Of a stretch of DNA of 64,000 nt, positions 1-10,470 are shown in pieces. The stretch's first letter is position 1. Each line of letters begins with the position of its first letter. This DNA is from Phycisphaerales bacterium. Its GTDB lineage: Bacteria; Planctomycetota; Phycisphaerae; Phycisphaerales; UBA1924. The notes beneath the pieces are model-generated. The model searched no databases, was not told the DNA's origin, and saw only the letters and a list, made by a program, of their open reading frames with translations. A program made the translations under genes and the position numbers. The stretch spans positions 86,277-150,276 of the forward strand of contig DASPKU010000002.1 in NCBI GenBank assembly GCA_035627955.1, written 5' to 3'.

Positions 1-255
1 GAGGCACCTGGCAACGTCGCGTACGTGCTGGCATTCGCGGGCCTGCTCGCGCTGACGTTCACGATCACCCTGGACTACCAGCACCGCAGCAAGAGCCAGC
101 TCGCCCGGTTCCGCAACGCGGTGCAGGAGGTTCACACCAACGTCGTGGTGTACCGCATGCCGCGCCAGCAGGCGCTCAGGAAGTCGCTGCTGAACCTCAG
201 CGAGGATGAGCTCGCGGACGCACTGCTGTTCCTATCGAGCCTTGGGATGCGCTAG
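1..255 (+). CDS. C-terminal part of an unidentified protein with one hydrophobic segment
   Basis: The reading frame is open to the left edge of the window, so this is most likely the end of a longer gene; a GTG at 25 is the first possible internal start. The visible ~84 residues begin with a hydrophobic stretch (AFAGLLALTFTITL) followed by a charged helical region ending SLGMR. No family was recognised. It is transcribed towards clpB, which is on the opposite strand, and the two end convergently about 135 bases apart. The stop is TAG at 253-255. Whether the hydrophobic part is a membrane anchor cannot be decided from the fragment. Confidence 0.45.
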   Translation, partial: EAPGNVAYVLAFAGLLALTFTITLDYQHRSKSQLARFRNAVQEVHTNVVVYRMPRQQALRKSLLNLSEDELADALLFLSSLGMR

Positions 256-330
256 CGCCCCCGCTCTCAGCACAGTGCCCGACTCCGATGCACAACAGGT
301 GACCGTGTTTTACGCCCAACTGTCTTTCCT

Positions 331-380
331 CCGCGCAACTCCGCCCTTCCGCGCAACTCCGCCCTTCCGCGCAACTCCGC
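331..380. repeat. 18-bp tandem repeat, about 2.8 copies
   Basis: The unit CCGCGCAACTCCGCCCTT is repeated head to tail at 331-348, 349-366 and partly at 367-380. It lies just beyond the clpB stop codon, between two convergent genes. No hairpin with a T-run is seen in it. Confidence 0.8.
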
Positions 381-390
381 GTACCTGCCT

Positions 391-3120
<2,730 letters not shown>

Positions 3121-3191
3121 CGGTTCCTCCTTGAGACCACCCACGCCCTGTACGGCGGCGGTCAGGTGGTGAACATGCAACCGGCGCGCCA

Positions 3192-3238
3192 CTTTCCGGC
3201 CCATCCGGAAAGCCCAGGGATCACGATCGCTGGGCTTT
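3192..3238 (-). promoter_or_regulatory. Two overlapping, mutually exclusive hairpins in the clpB leader
   Basis: In the orientation of clpB transcription, AAAGCCCAG pairs with CTGGGCTTT (9 bp, positions 3230-3238 with 3209-3217, 12-nt loop). Immediately after, CTTTCCGG pairs with CCGGAAAG (8 bp, 3205-3212 with 3192-3199, 5-nt loop). The two stems share the CTTT at 3209-3212, so they cannot both form fully. The structure ends about 71 nt before the clpB start codon. The base pairing is seen directly; a regulatory role is inference. Nothing else was recognised in the 413-base stretch between clpB and the next gene. Confidence 0.5.
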
Positions 3239-3533
3239 GTCACCAACTCACGCCCCGGGGACTGCCACTGTGACACCCTGTTGAGTGTGCCACGCCAAAG
3301 ACTTATGCGCCGCGCGGGTGCCATGGACTCAACGCGGCTCTGAGCGGTGAGTTGATAGTGCGGCTACCCGGCAACCACCTATCCAGCCGGTCCGTATCCC
3401 TCTCTGCCCGCGTCACCTGGAGTACCACCGCCCCCTCCCGCCGGCAAACGCCCGGCAAACCGTTTGACGAGGGGCCACACTTGGGTTACAAACTCACCCC
3501 GCCCCTCACCCGGGGCCCCACTGGAGTCGCCGC

Positions 3534-3788
3534 ATGCTCAGCAAGGTCCGTGTCGTTGGTCTTCTCGCCCTCGTCGCCGGCGCCTCGACCCTCGGCGGCT
3601 GCGCCAGCAGTGTCGACGGCGACCTCTCCCCCGGCCTCGCCACCCTCAGCGGCCGCGCTGTCGACTACGGCAACAGCCGCGCCCACGCGTGGGACACCAA
3701 CTACCGCACCCTGAAGGAAGACTGGGCCCGCGGCTTCGCCTTCACCGACCGCCCCAGCCGCCTCTCCCCGGCGCCCATCCCCCACTGA
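3534..3788 (+). CDS. Small predicted lipoprotein
   Basis: An 84-residue protein with a lipoprotein signal: positive MLSKVR start, a hydrophobic core VVGLLALVAGAST and the lipobox LGGC with the cysteine near residue 23. The mature part is about 60 residues, rich in charged and aromatic residues and ending in PAPIPH. No family was recognised. It stands alone, followed after 60 bases by a good intrinsic terminator, which supports a real monocistronic gene. The ATG at 3534 gives the signal peptide without extension. Confidence 0.7.
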   Translation: MLSKVRVVGLLALVAGASTLGGCASSVDGDLSPGLATLSGRAVDYGNSRAHAWDTNYRTLKEDWARGFAFTDRPSRLSPAPIPH

Positions 3789-3847
3789 TCGCCACCAACA
3801 AGCCCGACGCGCACGCGAGGGTCTTCTGCTTCGACACTCAAACGAAT

Positions 3848-3876
3848 AAGGGCCCTCGCGGGCCCTTGTTTCTTTT
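3848..3876 (+). terminator. Intrinsic terminator of the lipoprotein gene
   Basis: AAGGGCCC (3848-3855) pairs with GGGCCCTT (3860-3867) around a TCGC loop and is followed by GTTTCTTTT. The T-rich tail is on the plus strand, so it ends transcription of the preceding lipoprotein gene. Confidence 0.85.
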
Positions 3877-3896
3877 CCCAGGTTGTAGCGCCGCGC

Positions 3897-4310
3897 TCAC
3901 GCCGCCGTGTACTGCCCGCGCTCGACCTTCTTGAACATCTTCCCGTTCTTGATCAGGCACTGGTTCACGATGGTCCGGAAGTTCGCGGCCGTGGTCTGGT
4001 ACCCGGCCTTCTGCACCGCCTCGGCCACCTCCGTCACGCCCATCGTCTTGCCCTTGAGCACCTTGGCAAGCGCGTCAGCGAGGTTCATCTCGTTCCGAGC
4101 CCGCTTGCGCCCCGGCACCGCACCAACGCGCCCCACGCGCACAGCGCCCGTCGCCGCCCCGATCTCCCGCAGCTGCGCATCGATCACGCTCAGCTTGGAA
4201 ACAAGCTTCGCCCGCTTGCGCTGCAGCACCTGCGCGGCCTTCGCACGGCGTGCCAGCTCCGCCTGCAGCTCAATCATCGAAAGATGCGACAGTCCAGACT
4301 TCCGGCCCAT
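3897..4310 (-). CDS. Small protein with C-terminal winged-helix (HARE-HTH-like) domain
   Basis: A 137-residue cytoplasmic protein in two parts. Residues 1-55 form a predicted charged helical region (ELQAELARRAKAAQVLQRKRAK), then a basic linker (PGRKRARNEM). Residues ~75-135 (NLADALAKVLKGKTMGVTEV ... GQYTA) have the layout of a HARE-HTH-type winged helix: a KGKTM-like helix, a helix that chooses partners (EAVQKAGYQT) and a final hairpin. This suggests DNA binding or a nucleoid/regulatory role, but the exact family is inference. It lies downstream of parB on the same strand, separated by 177 bases. Similar small proteins are frequent in planctomycete genomes. Confidence 0.75.
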   Translation of the reverse strand: MGRKSGLSHLSMIELQAELARRAKAAQVLQRKRAKLVSKLSVIDAQLREIGAATGAVRVGRVGAVPGRKRARNEMNLADALAKVLKGKTMGVTEVAEAVQKAGYQTTAANFRTIVNQCLIKNGKMFKKVERGQYTAA

Positions 4311-4487
4311 GTGTCATTCCTCTTTTGCCGGCCCGGAGTTTGGCGTGGGGCCTTGCACGCATGATCTCTCAGATATGAGCCTGCGGGCTCAATGATCGCA
4401 CAAACCTGAGTCGCCGATTCTACATGCACGCCGGCGCGAAACCTATGTCACGCGTCGACAAATATGTTCGTGCAATGTTCGTTCGAA

Positions 4488-5480
4488 CTAGTGCGCCCGC
4501 ACGTTCAGGCGTTGCAGCAACCCATCGAAGTGATCAAGCCCGTAGAACTCGATGCACAGCCGGCCGCGCTTGCCGCTGCCGGTCGTGAGGATCTGCACCT
4601 TCGTTCCCAGCTGCTGCCCGATCTGCCGCTCCAGGTCCCGCAGGTGCGCGTACCGCGTGCTCAGGTCTTCCATGGGGTCGGCCTTGCCCCCCTTGGCCTT
4701 GCGCTCCCCCACTTTCGCGGCGATGCTCTCGAGCTTGCGCACCGAGTAGTTGAACGTGTGCGCCTCGCGTGCCAGCCCCACCCGCTGCGGCCCCGCCGGC
4801 GCCGCGAGCAGCGCCTTGCCGTGCCCCGCGCTCAGCTCGCCTTTGACGATCATCTGCGCGATCTCCGGCTCCAGCTCGCACAGCCGGATCAGGTTCGCAA
4901 CCGTCGACCGCTCCAGCCCCACGCGCTCGGCGAGCTGCTGCTGCGGCAGGTTGAACTTTTCGCCCAGCGCCTTGAGCGCCCACGCCCGCTCCATCGGGTT
5001 GAGGTCCTCGCGCTGCACATTCTCGACGAGCCCCCACTCGGCGCTCTGCTCGTCGCTCATCGGCCGCACCAGAGCCGGGATCTTCTCCAGGCCCGCCGCC
5101 GTCGCTGCCCGCCACCGCCGCTCGCCCGCGACCAGCTCGTACCGCCCGCCCGCGATCGGCCGCACGATAACCGGCTGCATCACACCCGCGCGCTTGATCG
5201 ACTCCGCCAAGCGGGCGATCGCCGCGTCGTCGATGACCTTCCGCGGCTGATACCTGCTCGGCTCAATCACCGCCACCGCGATCGACTGAAAGTCCGATAA
5301 CCCAGAGCCCTCGCCATTAGCCGGCGTCGCAACAGCCCTATGTTCCTGCGCTGCAACAACTTGCGTCTCAACCGCCACCGGCACCGCCGGCGTATCCAGC
5401 GCCAGCAAACTGCTCAGCCCCCGTCCCAACCGCCGCGCCGGCGACTTCACTTCCACGGCCGCGCCCTTCTTCGCATCCAT
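4488..5480 (-). CDS. parB: Chromosome-partitioning protein ParB
   Basis: Cytoplasmic CTP-dependent DNA clamp that loads at parS sites and guides origin segregation with ParA. The 330 residues show the typical N-terminus [12 protein letters not shown], a ~50-residue variable linker, the ParB/Srx domain with EPSRYQPRK and the CTP-binding GERRWRA motif near residue 115, a helix-turn-helix ([20 protein letters not shown]) and a dimerisation tail. The start ATG at 5478-5480 is preceded by GAGAGGAGAA. No parA is adjacent; the next gene upstream is divergent and encodes a Nudix protein. Three parS-like palindromes lie 0.3-1.3 kb from the start, which supports the assignment to the chromosomal Spo0J/ParB type. 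Confidence 0.95.
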   Translation of the reverse strand: MDAKKGAAVEVKSPARRLGRGLSSLLALDTPAVPVAVETQVVAAQEHRAVATPANGEGSGLSDFQSIAVAVIEPSRYQPRKVIDDAAIARLAESIKRAGVMQPVIVRPIAGGRYELVAGERRWRAATAAGLEKIPALVRPMSDEQSAEWGLVENVQREDLNPMERAWALKALGEKFNLPQQQLAERVGLERSTVANLIRLCELEPEIAQMIVKGELSAGHGKALLAAPAGPQRVGLAREAHTFNYSVRKLESIAAKVGERKAKGGKADPMEDLSTRYAHLRDLERQIGQQLGTKVQILTTGSGKRGRLCIEFYGLDHFDGLLQRLNVRAH

Positions 5481-5555
5481 GCGATTCTCCTCTCAGTTGT
5501 CGATCTCGCGCGCCCATGGTAACAAGCACCGCGCCGCCGCGCGCCGGAGTTCCAC

Positions 5556-5999
5556 ATGACAGCCAATCACGATTCGCTCGAGGTCGAGGTCATCGCCCGC
5601 GGCCTGTGCGTCCGCAACAACCGCGTCCTCCTCTGCAAGAACCTCAAGCACGACTACTTCTACCTTCCGGGCGGGCACGTCGAGTTCGGCGAGACCGCAG
5701 GCACGGCGCTGGCCCGGGAGCTCCAGGAAGAGGCCGCGATCGACTGCAAGGTCGGCCGCCTGCTCCTCGCCCACGAGCACATTTTTCGGCAAGGCAGGCG
5801 CGTGCGGCATGAGCTGAATCTGGTGTTCCACGTGGAACTGCCCGATGTGGAGGTGGTGAGCCAGGAGGAGAAGATCTCCTTCGAATGGGCGGACCTCGGC
5901 ACGATCGGCGAGCGGGACGTGCGCCCGGAGGCCGTGCGGCTGTGGCTCGCGAGGCCCCTCGACGGCTCGTTCAAGTGGATAAGCGAGTCGCTGACTTGA
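5556..5999 (+). CDS. Nudix hydrolase
   Basis: A 147-residue enzyme expected to hydrolyse a nucleoside diphosphate linked to another group with Mg2+. The Nudix box is complete: GGHVEFGETAGTALARELQE followed by E, matching Gx5Ex7REUxEExGU at about residues 39-61. The substrate cannot be told from sequence. The start ATG at 5556 is 75 bases from the divergent parB start. A near-perfect parS sequence (5824-5839) lies inside the coding region, encoding the VFHVEL strand, so DNA and protein constraints overlap here. Confidence 0.9.
   Translation: MTANHDSLEVEVIARGLCVRNNRVLLCKNLKHDYFYLPGGHVEFGETAGTALARELQEEAAIDCKVGRLLLAHEHIFRQGRRVRHELNLVFHVELPDVEVVSQEEKISFEWADLGTIGERDVRPEAVRLWLARPLDGSFKWISESLT
5824..5839. 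promoter_or_regulatory. parS-like site, 15 of 16 matches
   Basis: TGTTCCACGTGGAACT differs from the perfect palindrome at 6410-6425 only in the last base. The ParB-binding consensus is TGTTnCACGTGnAACA. It is inside the Nudix gene, 344 bases from the parB start. Confidence 0.7.
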
Positions 6000-6038
6000 A
6001 GGCAAGTGGGGTGTTCATCCTGCCGATAAGCCAGTGCG

Positions 6039-6821
6039 ATGCCCCCACCATCCGCAAACCAGAACCTGGCGATGAACGCCGAGCTGCTGCACCAGATCGA
6101 GTCGCTGCAGCGGGAGGTCGCCTCACTGCGCACCGACCTGGCGCGGGCTGAGCAGCTGGCAACGCTCGGGACGCTCTCGGCGATGGTGGCGCACGAGGTA
6201 AACAATTTGATGACCCCTGTGATCAGCTACGCCCAGATGGCGAAGGCCCGCCCGCAGGATGCGGAGCTGGTGGCCAAGTCGCTCGAGCGATCAATCAGCG
6301 GGGCCCAGCAGGCGTCGCGGACCGCGAACGCCATCCTGCGGCTGGCGCGCGGGCAGGACGGACCTTGCGAGTGCGATGTGGGCGGCGTTCTAGACGACGT
6401 CATCGCGTGTGTTCCACGTGGAACACGCCGGGATGTCGTGATCCGCACGCATGCGGAATCCTCGCTCGTGGCTGCCGCGAGCCCTGTCTCGCTCCAGCAG
6501 ATTGTCCTCAACCTCGTCCTCAACGCCCTCAAGGCGGTGGGAGGGCGAGGCACCATCGACATCCGCGCGTCCACGCGTGGCCCTGACGTCCTCATCGAGG
6601 TTGAGGACAACGGGCCAGGTGTTCCGAAAGACCTCTCTCCCCTGCTCTTCAAACCCTTCGCGGCACAGTCGGGCTATGGAACCGGCCTGGGGCTTTCGAT
6701 CTGCGATCGTCTTGCGAAGCAGGCGGGCGGCGAGGTTTGGCTGGATCGGGTCGGCGGCCCGGGCGCGAAGTTCTGTGTGCGTGTTCCCCGTGGAACAACT
6801 ACGTCCGCGGCCGCGGCTTAG
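6039..6821 (+). CDS. Sensor histidine kinase, NtrB/HAMP-less soluble type
   Basis: A 260-residue protein without membrane segments. After a short coiled coil (ELLHQIESLQREVASLRTDL) comes the H box with MVAHEVNNLMTPVISY (phosphoacceptor His near residue 53), then the HATPase_c domain: N box IVLNLVLNALKA, G1 EVEDNGPGVP and G2 GTGLGLSICDRL. It lacks an obvious input domain, so it probably senses through a partner. No response regulator is adjacent. The ATG at 6039 is used; 6072 (MNAELLH) is an alternative. Two parS-like sites lie inside the gene, each encoding VPRGT. Its stop overlaps the stop of the convergent ABC gene by four bases. Confidence 0.88.
   Translation: MPPPSANQNLAMNAELLHQIESLQREVASLRTDLARAEQLATLGTLSAMVAHEVNNLMTPVISYAQMAKARPQDAELVAKSLERSISGAQQASRTANAILRLARGQDGPCECDVGGVLDDVIACVPRGTRRDVVIRTHAESSLVAAASPVSLQQIVLNLVLNALKAVGGRGTIDIRASTRGPDVLIEVEDNGPGVPKDLSPLLFKPFAAQSGYGTGLGLSICDRLAKQAGGEVWLDRVGGPGAKFCVRVPRGTTTSAAAA
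6410..6425. promoter_or_regulatory. parS site, perfect 16-bp palindrome
   Basis: TGTTCCACGTGGAACA is an exact palindrome and an exact match to the ParB consensus TGTTnCACGTGnAACA; the symmetry extends to 18 bp (6409-6426). It lies inside the histidine kinase gene, about 0.9 kb from the parB start. Confidence 0.85.
6782..6797. promoter_or_regulatory. parS-like site, 15 of 16 matches
   Basis: TGTTCCCCGTGGAACA matches the perfect copy except for C in place of A in the central CACGTG. It is near the 3' end of the histidine kinase gene. Confidence 0.65.
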
Positions 6822-7948
6822 GCGGGGACGATGACGACATCTTCCGGGGCGATGCGCACGTGTGAGACGTTGGCCCGCACTGCGCCGGGGTTCAACACCG
6901 CCATCTTGACCGTCACGCCGCCGGGTAGCTCGAGGTCGTGCTGGACCATCTCGCCCAGGTAGATCGAGTCGAGGACGCGGGCAGGCACGGTGTTCGGGCC
7001 AGCAGCGGCGGCGGAGTTGAAGGCTTCGGGTCGGATCGAGACCAGGACCTCGGCACCGGGGGCCGCGCCCTTGGGAATGGGTGAGCGGGCGAGGAGCGGG
7101 CAGACGGGAGAGTCGAGGTGGATGCCCTGATCGGTGACGCGGGCGATCTTCGCGGCGATGAGGTTGGTTTCCCCGAGGAACTCGGCGACGAATCGCGAGC
7201 TGGGCTGGCGGTAGAGGTCTTCGGGGGTGCCGATCTGCTGGACGACGCCGTGCTTCATGATGGCCACGCGGTCGGCCATGCTCAGGGCTTCTTTCTGGTC
7301 GTGAGTGACGTAGACGGTGGTGGTGCCGGCCTCTTTGCAAATCCTTCTGATTTCAGACCTTAGCTCTATGCGGAGCTTTGCGTCCAGATTCGAGAGGGGC
7401 TCGTCGAGGAGGAGGACGGAAGGTCTGATAACCAATGCCCTGGCCAGGGCAACGCGCTGCTGCTGGCCGCCGGAGAGCTGGTTGGGCTTGCGCTGGGCGT
7501 AGTCCTGCATGCGAACTGCGGCGAGGGCGTCCATCACGCGGTCGGTGCGTTCCTTGCCGGTCACTTTGCGGACATCGAGGCCGAAGGCGACGTTCTCGGC
7601 GACGGTCATATGGGGCCAGAGGGCGTAGCTCTGGAAGACCATGCCGGTGTTGCGCTTGTTGGGCGGGAGGAAGGTGACGTCGCGGGTCTGCGCGCCTTCG
7701 ACAAACAGCAGCTTGCCGGAGGTGGGTTCGATGAACCCGGCGATCATGCGGAGGAGGGTGGTTTTGCCGCAGCCGGAGGGGCCCAGGAGGAAGAAAAGCT
7801 CGCCGGCGTCGATCTTGAGGGAGACGCGGTCCACGGCCGTGGTGACGCCGCCACCGATCCCGGGGAAGGACTTGGTGATCTGCTCGATGGCGATGGCGGT
7901 GCCCGCGGCGGCGGTGGGGGAGGGGCGGTGTGCAGTGGCTGAGGACAT
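6818..7948 (-). CDS. ABC transporter ATP-binding protein, CUT1/Fe3+/polyamine-like
   Basis: ATPase subunit of an importer, 376 residues. Walker A is [13 protein letters not shown], the Q loop is in [17 protein letters not shown], the signature is [15 protein letters not shown], Walker B is [12 protein letters not shown] and the switch His is in [11 protein letters not shown]. The ~120-residue C-terminal region has the TOBE-like fold of the UgpC/MsmK/PotA/FbpC group ([17 protein letters not shown]). The start MSSATAH at 7946-7948 was chosen because the family N-terminus begins soon after; the open frame upstream lacks family similarity. No permease or binding protein is adjacent, so the substrate is unknown; several permeases may share this ATPase. 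It overlaps the histidine kinase stop by four bases. Confidence 0.92.
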   Translation of the reverse strand: MSSATAHRPSPTAAAGTAIAIEQITKSFPGIGGGVTTAVDRVSLKIDAGELFFLLGPSGCGKTTLLRMIAGFIEPTSGKLLFVEGAQTRDVTFLPPNKRNTGMVFQSYALWPHMTVAENVAFGLDVRKVTGKERTDRVMDALAAVRMQDYAQRKPNQLSGGQQQRVALARALVIRPSVLLLDEPLSNLDAKLRIELRSEIRRICKEAGTTTVYVTHDQKEALSMADRVAIMKHGVVQQIGTPEDLYRQPSSRFVAEFLGETNLIAAKIARVTDQGIHLDSPVCPLLARSPIPKGAAPGAEVLVSIRPEAFNSAAAAGPNTVPARVLDSIYLGEMVQHDLELPGGVTVKMAVLNPGAVRANVSHVRIAPEDVVIVPA

Positions 7949-7996
7949 GGCGGCAAATGTAGCAGGCGGGGTGGTTGGCTGAGTTAGGATGCGCGC

Positions 7997-8356
7997 GTGC
8001 GGAAGCCCAGCCCAACCCAGCAGCTCGCGACCCTGCGGAAGTACCGCAACGCGCCCAAGCGCGATCTGTCCATTGGGGCCGAGGTGGAGCAGTACCGGCG
8101 GAAGTTTGCGCGGCAGGCGGGGGCGTTTGGCGGGCTCGATGATGCTTGGGCGGAGCTGGCGCCCGCGGGGCTCGCCGCGCTGGCGAAGCTGGTGAAGCTC
8201 ACGCCCGGCGGCGTGCTGCACATCGAGTGCGCGGATGCGAGCGCATGCTTCGAGGTGGATCAGTGGAAGCGCGGCGGAGGCTTGGCGCTGCTGCGGTCCA
8301 GGTGCACGGTCACGCTGAAGGATGTGCGGGTGAGCGTGGCGAAGCGGCGGAAGTGA
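7997..8356 (+). CDS. DciA-like (DUF721) protein
   Basis: A 119-residue cytoplasmic protein. Residues ~25-115 fit the DUF721/DciA pattern: a helical segment followed by a region with GGVLHIECADASACFEVDQW and a final strand TVTLKDVRVSV. DciA loads the replicative helicase DnaB in bacteria that lack DnaC. The GTG at 7997 is the start in this frame; no good Shine-Dalgarno is seen. It is divergent from the ABC ATPase with ~48 bases between, and sits 2.5 kb from parB and within 1.2-2.2 kb of the parS-like sites, a setting consistent with an origin-proximal replication gene. The assignment rests on pattern only. Confidence 0.65.
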   Translation: MRKPSPTQQLATLRKYRNAPKRDLSIGAEVEQYRRKFARQAGAFGGLDDAWAELAPAGLAALAKLVKLTPGGVLHIECADASACFEVDQWKRGGGLALLRSRCTVTLKDVRVSVAKRRK

Positions 8357-8444
8357 AGGCGGGTCTCTCGCGGAGACGCGGGGACGCGGAGAAAGAGGGG
8401 ACAACGCTGACGGGCTTCGTGAGTTCGATCGTCTGCCGATTGCG

Positions 8445-8855
8445 ATGCAACAATCAGGTGTGAGTGGAAACAGTCATCCGGTGGTGCTCTTCGATGGCGT
8501 GTGCAATCTGTGCACGTCGTCGGTGCAGTTCATCGTCCGGCGTGATCCGGAGGGGCGGTTCCGGTTTGCGCCGTTGCAGTCGGAGGCGGCGCGGGGGCTG
8601 CTCGGCGAGACGAGCGAGCGGCCGGACAGCATCGCGCTGGTGGAGGGTGGGCGCGTGTACTGGAAGAGCACGGCGGCGCTGCGGATTGCGCGGCGGCTGG
8701 GTGGACTGTGGCGGGTGCTGTATGTGCTGATCGTGGTGCCGCGGCCGGTGCGGGACTGGGTGTACAACATCATCGCGCGGAACCGGTACAGGTGGTTCGG
8801 GAAGCAGGACGCGTGCATGATGCCGACGCCGGAGCTGAGGGCGCGGTTCCTGTGA
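8445..8855 (+). CDS. Thiol-disulfide oxidoreductase DCC family protein (DUF393)
   Basis: A 136-residue protein with the signature VVLFDGVCNLCTSSVQFIV: the DG and CxxC (CNLC) at residues ~20-23 define the DCC family. The rest (RFRFAPLQSEAARGLL, RRLGGLWRVLYVLIVVPRPV, YRWFGKQDACMMPTPELRARF) is the usual helical part. The biochemical role of the family is poorly known; a redox role is assumed from the CxxC. DCC proteins are often near DoxX/HTTM membrane proteins, and here a DoxX-like gene follows but on the opposite strand. Confidence 0.9.
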   Translation: MQQSGVSGNSHPVVLFDGVCNLCTSSVQFIVRRDPEGRFRFAPLQSEAARGLLGETSERPDSIALVEGGRVYWKSTAALRIARRLGGLWRVLYVLIVVPRPVRDWVYNIIARNRYRWFGKQDACMMPTPELRARFL

Positions 8856-8861
8856 GAAGCG

Positions 8862-8893
8862 ATAGGACTCATATGAGTCATAGGACTCATAGG
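8862..8893. repeat. TAGGACTCATAGG-type short repeat
   Basis: The segment holds two copies of ATAGGACTCAT around the palindrome GACTCATATGAGTC. Related segments occur at 11889-11918 and 34358-34390, always between genes. Here it lies between two convergent stop codons. Confidence 0.7.
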
Positions 8894-8920
8894 AGGAGGC
8901 GCGGGGGTACTCGATCAAGG

Positions 8921-10369
8921 TCACCGGTTGAACGGCATTTCCTGGATCCAGTTGAAGCCGCGGCTCTTGATGAGGAATGAGTCGTCGGGGACTTTGGTGA
9001 GGGTGGCCTTGAGCATGCCGCCGGTGTACGGGCCGTCGATAGTGAGGGTGCCGTCGTCGTTGGTGATGAGCTCGAGCTGGTACATCTGGCCCTTGGGCGT
9101 GAGGGTGAGGGTCTTGTCGGCGTCGCTCAGCTTGAAGCCGACGGAGTCGCGCTGGTCGGTGTAGTTCTCGACGAGCATGGTGCCCCAGCGGGTGAAGGAG
9201 ACGCGGCGCCAGCGGCGCTCGTCGGGCAGCTCGCGGGCGGGGGTGCCGTTGAGCGTGATCGAGGTGACCTTGTAAAGGCCGGCGAGCGGCGGCTTCGGGG
9301 GCGGGTTGAGGTACCGCTTCCAGGAGTAATAGGAGCCGTAGCAGCCCATGCCGAGGATGAGGATGACGGCCAGGGCGTGCACGCCCCGGAATGACCACTT
9401 CTGCCACATGTTGCACGAGGGCCACCACAGCGAGCATGGCGTGGTGGGGCGGTTGAGCAGGGTGACGCAGACGAGGCGGGACGCGAAGGGCATCGCGATG
9501 AGGGCCGCGGCGATCATGAGGTGGAAGGAGTAGAGCTTGACGGGGACGTCGTAGCACATGTTCAGCATGAACACGTTGAGCATGACGCCGAAGCACACCA
9601 ACGCGCCGATGAGCGCGGTGCGGCGGAAGAGGAGCAGGCCGCCGCCGATGATCTCGGCGAGGCCGGCGAACATGGTGTAGGCAGGGGATGCGCCCATGAA
9701 GGTCCAGAGCAGGCCCATCATTGAGGAGTTGCCGTAGGTGGAGATGAGCTTCTCGGGGCTGGGCGGCTGGAACTGCGAGGGCGGGAACTTGGCGAAGCCG
9801 TAGCCGAGAAGGATCGCGCCGAGGGCGAAGCGCAGGTAGATGTGCCAATAGCTGAAGACGCGCGGGTAGGCCTTGCGGCGGAAATCGATGAGCGACCACA
9901 CGAGCGCACCGAACGCGGCGATGCACAGGAACGAGAAGGCCTCGACCCACTTGAGCATGGTGTCGCCGGAGCCGGTGGGCTGGATGATGATGGAGCCGGC
10001 GCCGCTGTCGGGGAGGTGCAGGACGTTGGCGCCCACCCACTTGCACATGGCTTGCGTGGCCTGGTCCCACAGGCCGTAGACGGGCTTGCCGTTCTCCCAG
10101 GTGCCGGCGACGATGGCCGCGGCGTCGGCGAGCCACTTGAGGCCGGGTACCCACTGGAGGCGCGCGAGGTGGTCGAGGGGGAAGGGGAGGAAGTAGAGGG
10201 TGAAGTAGATGAAGGAGAAGCGGAAGAGAATGCGGTTGATCAGGGGCCAGCGGGCCTGCGGCCCGGGCGGGAGCGCGGCCTCGTCCAGCCTCTCGCGCTG
10301 GTAGCCGGGAAACATGGAGGGCTGGTCAGGGCTTGAGGGGGCGGGGGCCTCGGTGAGCGTGGTGGACAT
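8921..10369 (-). CDS. DoxX-like multi-pass membrane protein with C-terminal soluble domain
   Basis: A 482-residue inner-membrane protein. Hydrophobic segments are visible near residues 45-65 (ILFRFSFIYFTLYFLPF), 135-155, 180-200 (RFALGAILLGYGFAKF), 225-245 (FAGLAEIIGGGLLLF), 250-265, 275-295 and 330-345. The segments around LRFALGAILLGYG and the EIIGGGLLL helix resemble DoxX-like proteins. The last ~110 residues form a beta-rich soluble domain (PPLAGLYKVTSITLNGT ... LLIKSRGFNWIQ-like ending). The ATG at 10367-10369 starts the protein; the first 35 residues are polar. Function is unknown. It is convergent with the DCC gene, so the two are not in one operon although the families often associate. 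Confidence 0.75.
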   Translation of the reverse strand: MSTTLTEAPAPSSPDQPSMFPGYQRERLDEAALPPGPQARWPLINRILFRFSFIYFTLYFLPFPLDHLARLQWVPGLKWLADAAAIVAGTWENGKPVYGLWDQATQAMCKWVGANVLHLPDSGAGSIIIQPTGSGDTMLKWVEAFSFLCIAAFGALVWSLIDFRRKAYPRVFSYWHIYLRFALGAILLGYGFAKFPPSQFQPPSPEKLISTYGNSSMMGLLWTFMGASPAYTMFAGLAEIIGGGLLLFRRTALIGALVCFGVMLNVFMLNMCYDVPVKLYSFHLMIAAALIAMPFASRLVCVTLLNRPTTPCSLWWPSCNMWQKWSFRGVHALAVILILGMGCYGSYYSWKRYLNPPPKPPLAGLYKVTSITLNGTPARELPDERRWRRVSFTRWGTMLVENYTDQRDSVGFKLSDADKTLTLTPKGQMYQLELITNDDGTLTIDGPYTGGMLKATLTKVPDDSFLIKSRGFNWIQEMPFNR

Positions 10370-10470
10370 GCGCGTACCCCTTGAGTGATGGCCGAGCGGC
10401 CGGTTTCAAGAGGGATGCTGGACGCTGCGTTCTCCGGCAGTACAGCGGTCCCTTCACCTGCCTGCCCCGA

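Noticed and set aside
3241-3330. Heat-shock promoter or CIRCE element for clpB
   Set aside because: TTGAGT and CATAAG boxes occur but with a 19-base spacer; no CIRCE inverted repeat or sigma-32 consensus was found.
8445-10369. DCC and DoxX-like genes as one operon
   Set aside because: They are convergent; only neighbourhood, not cotranscription, is possible.
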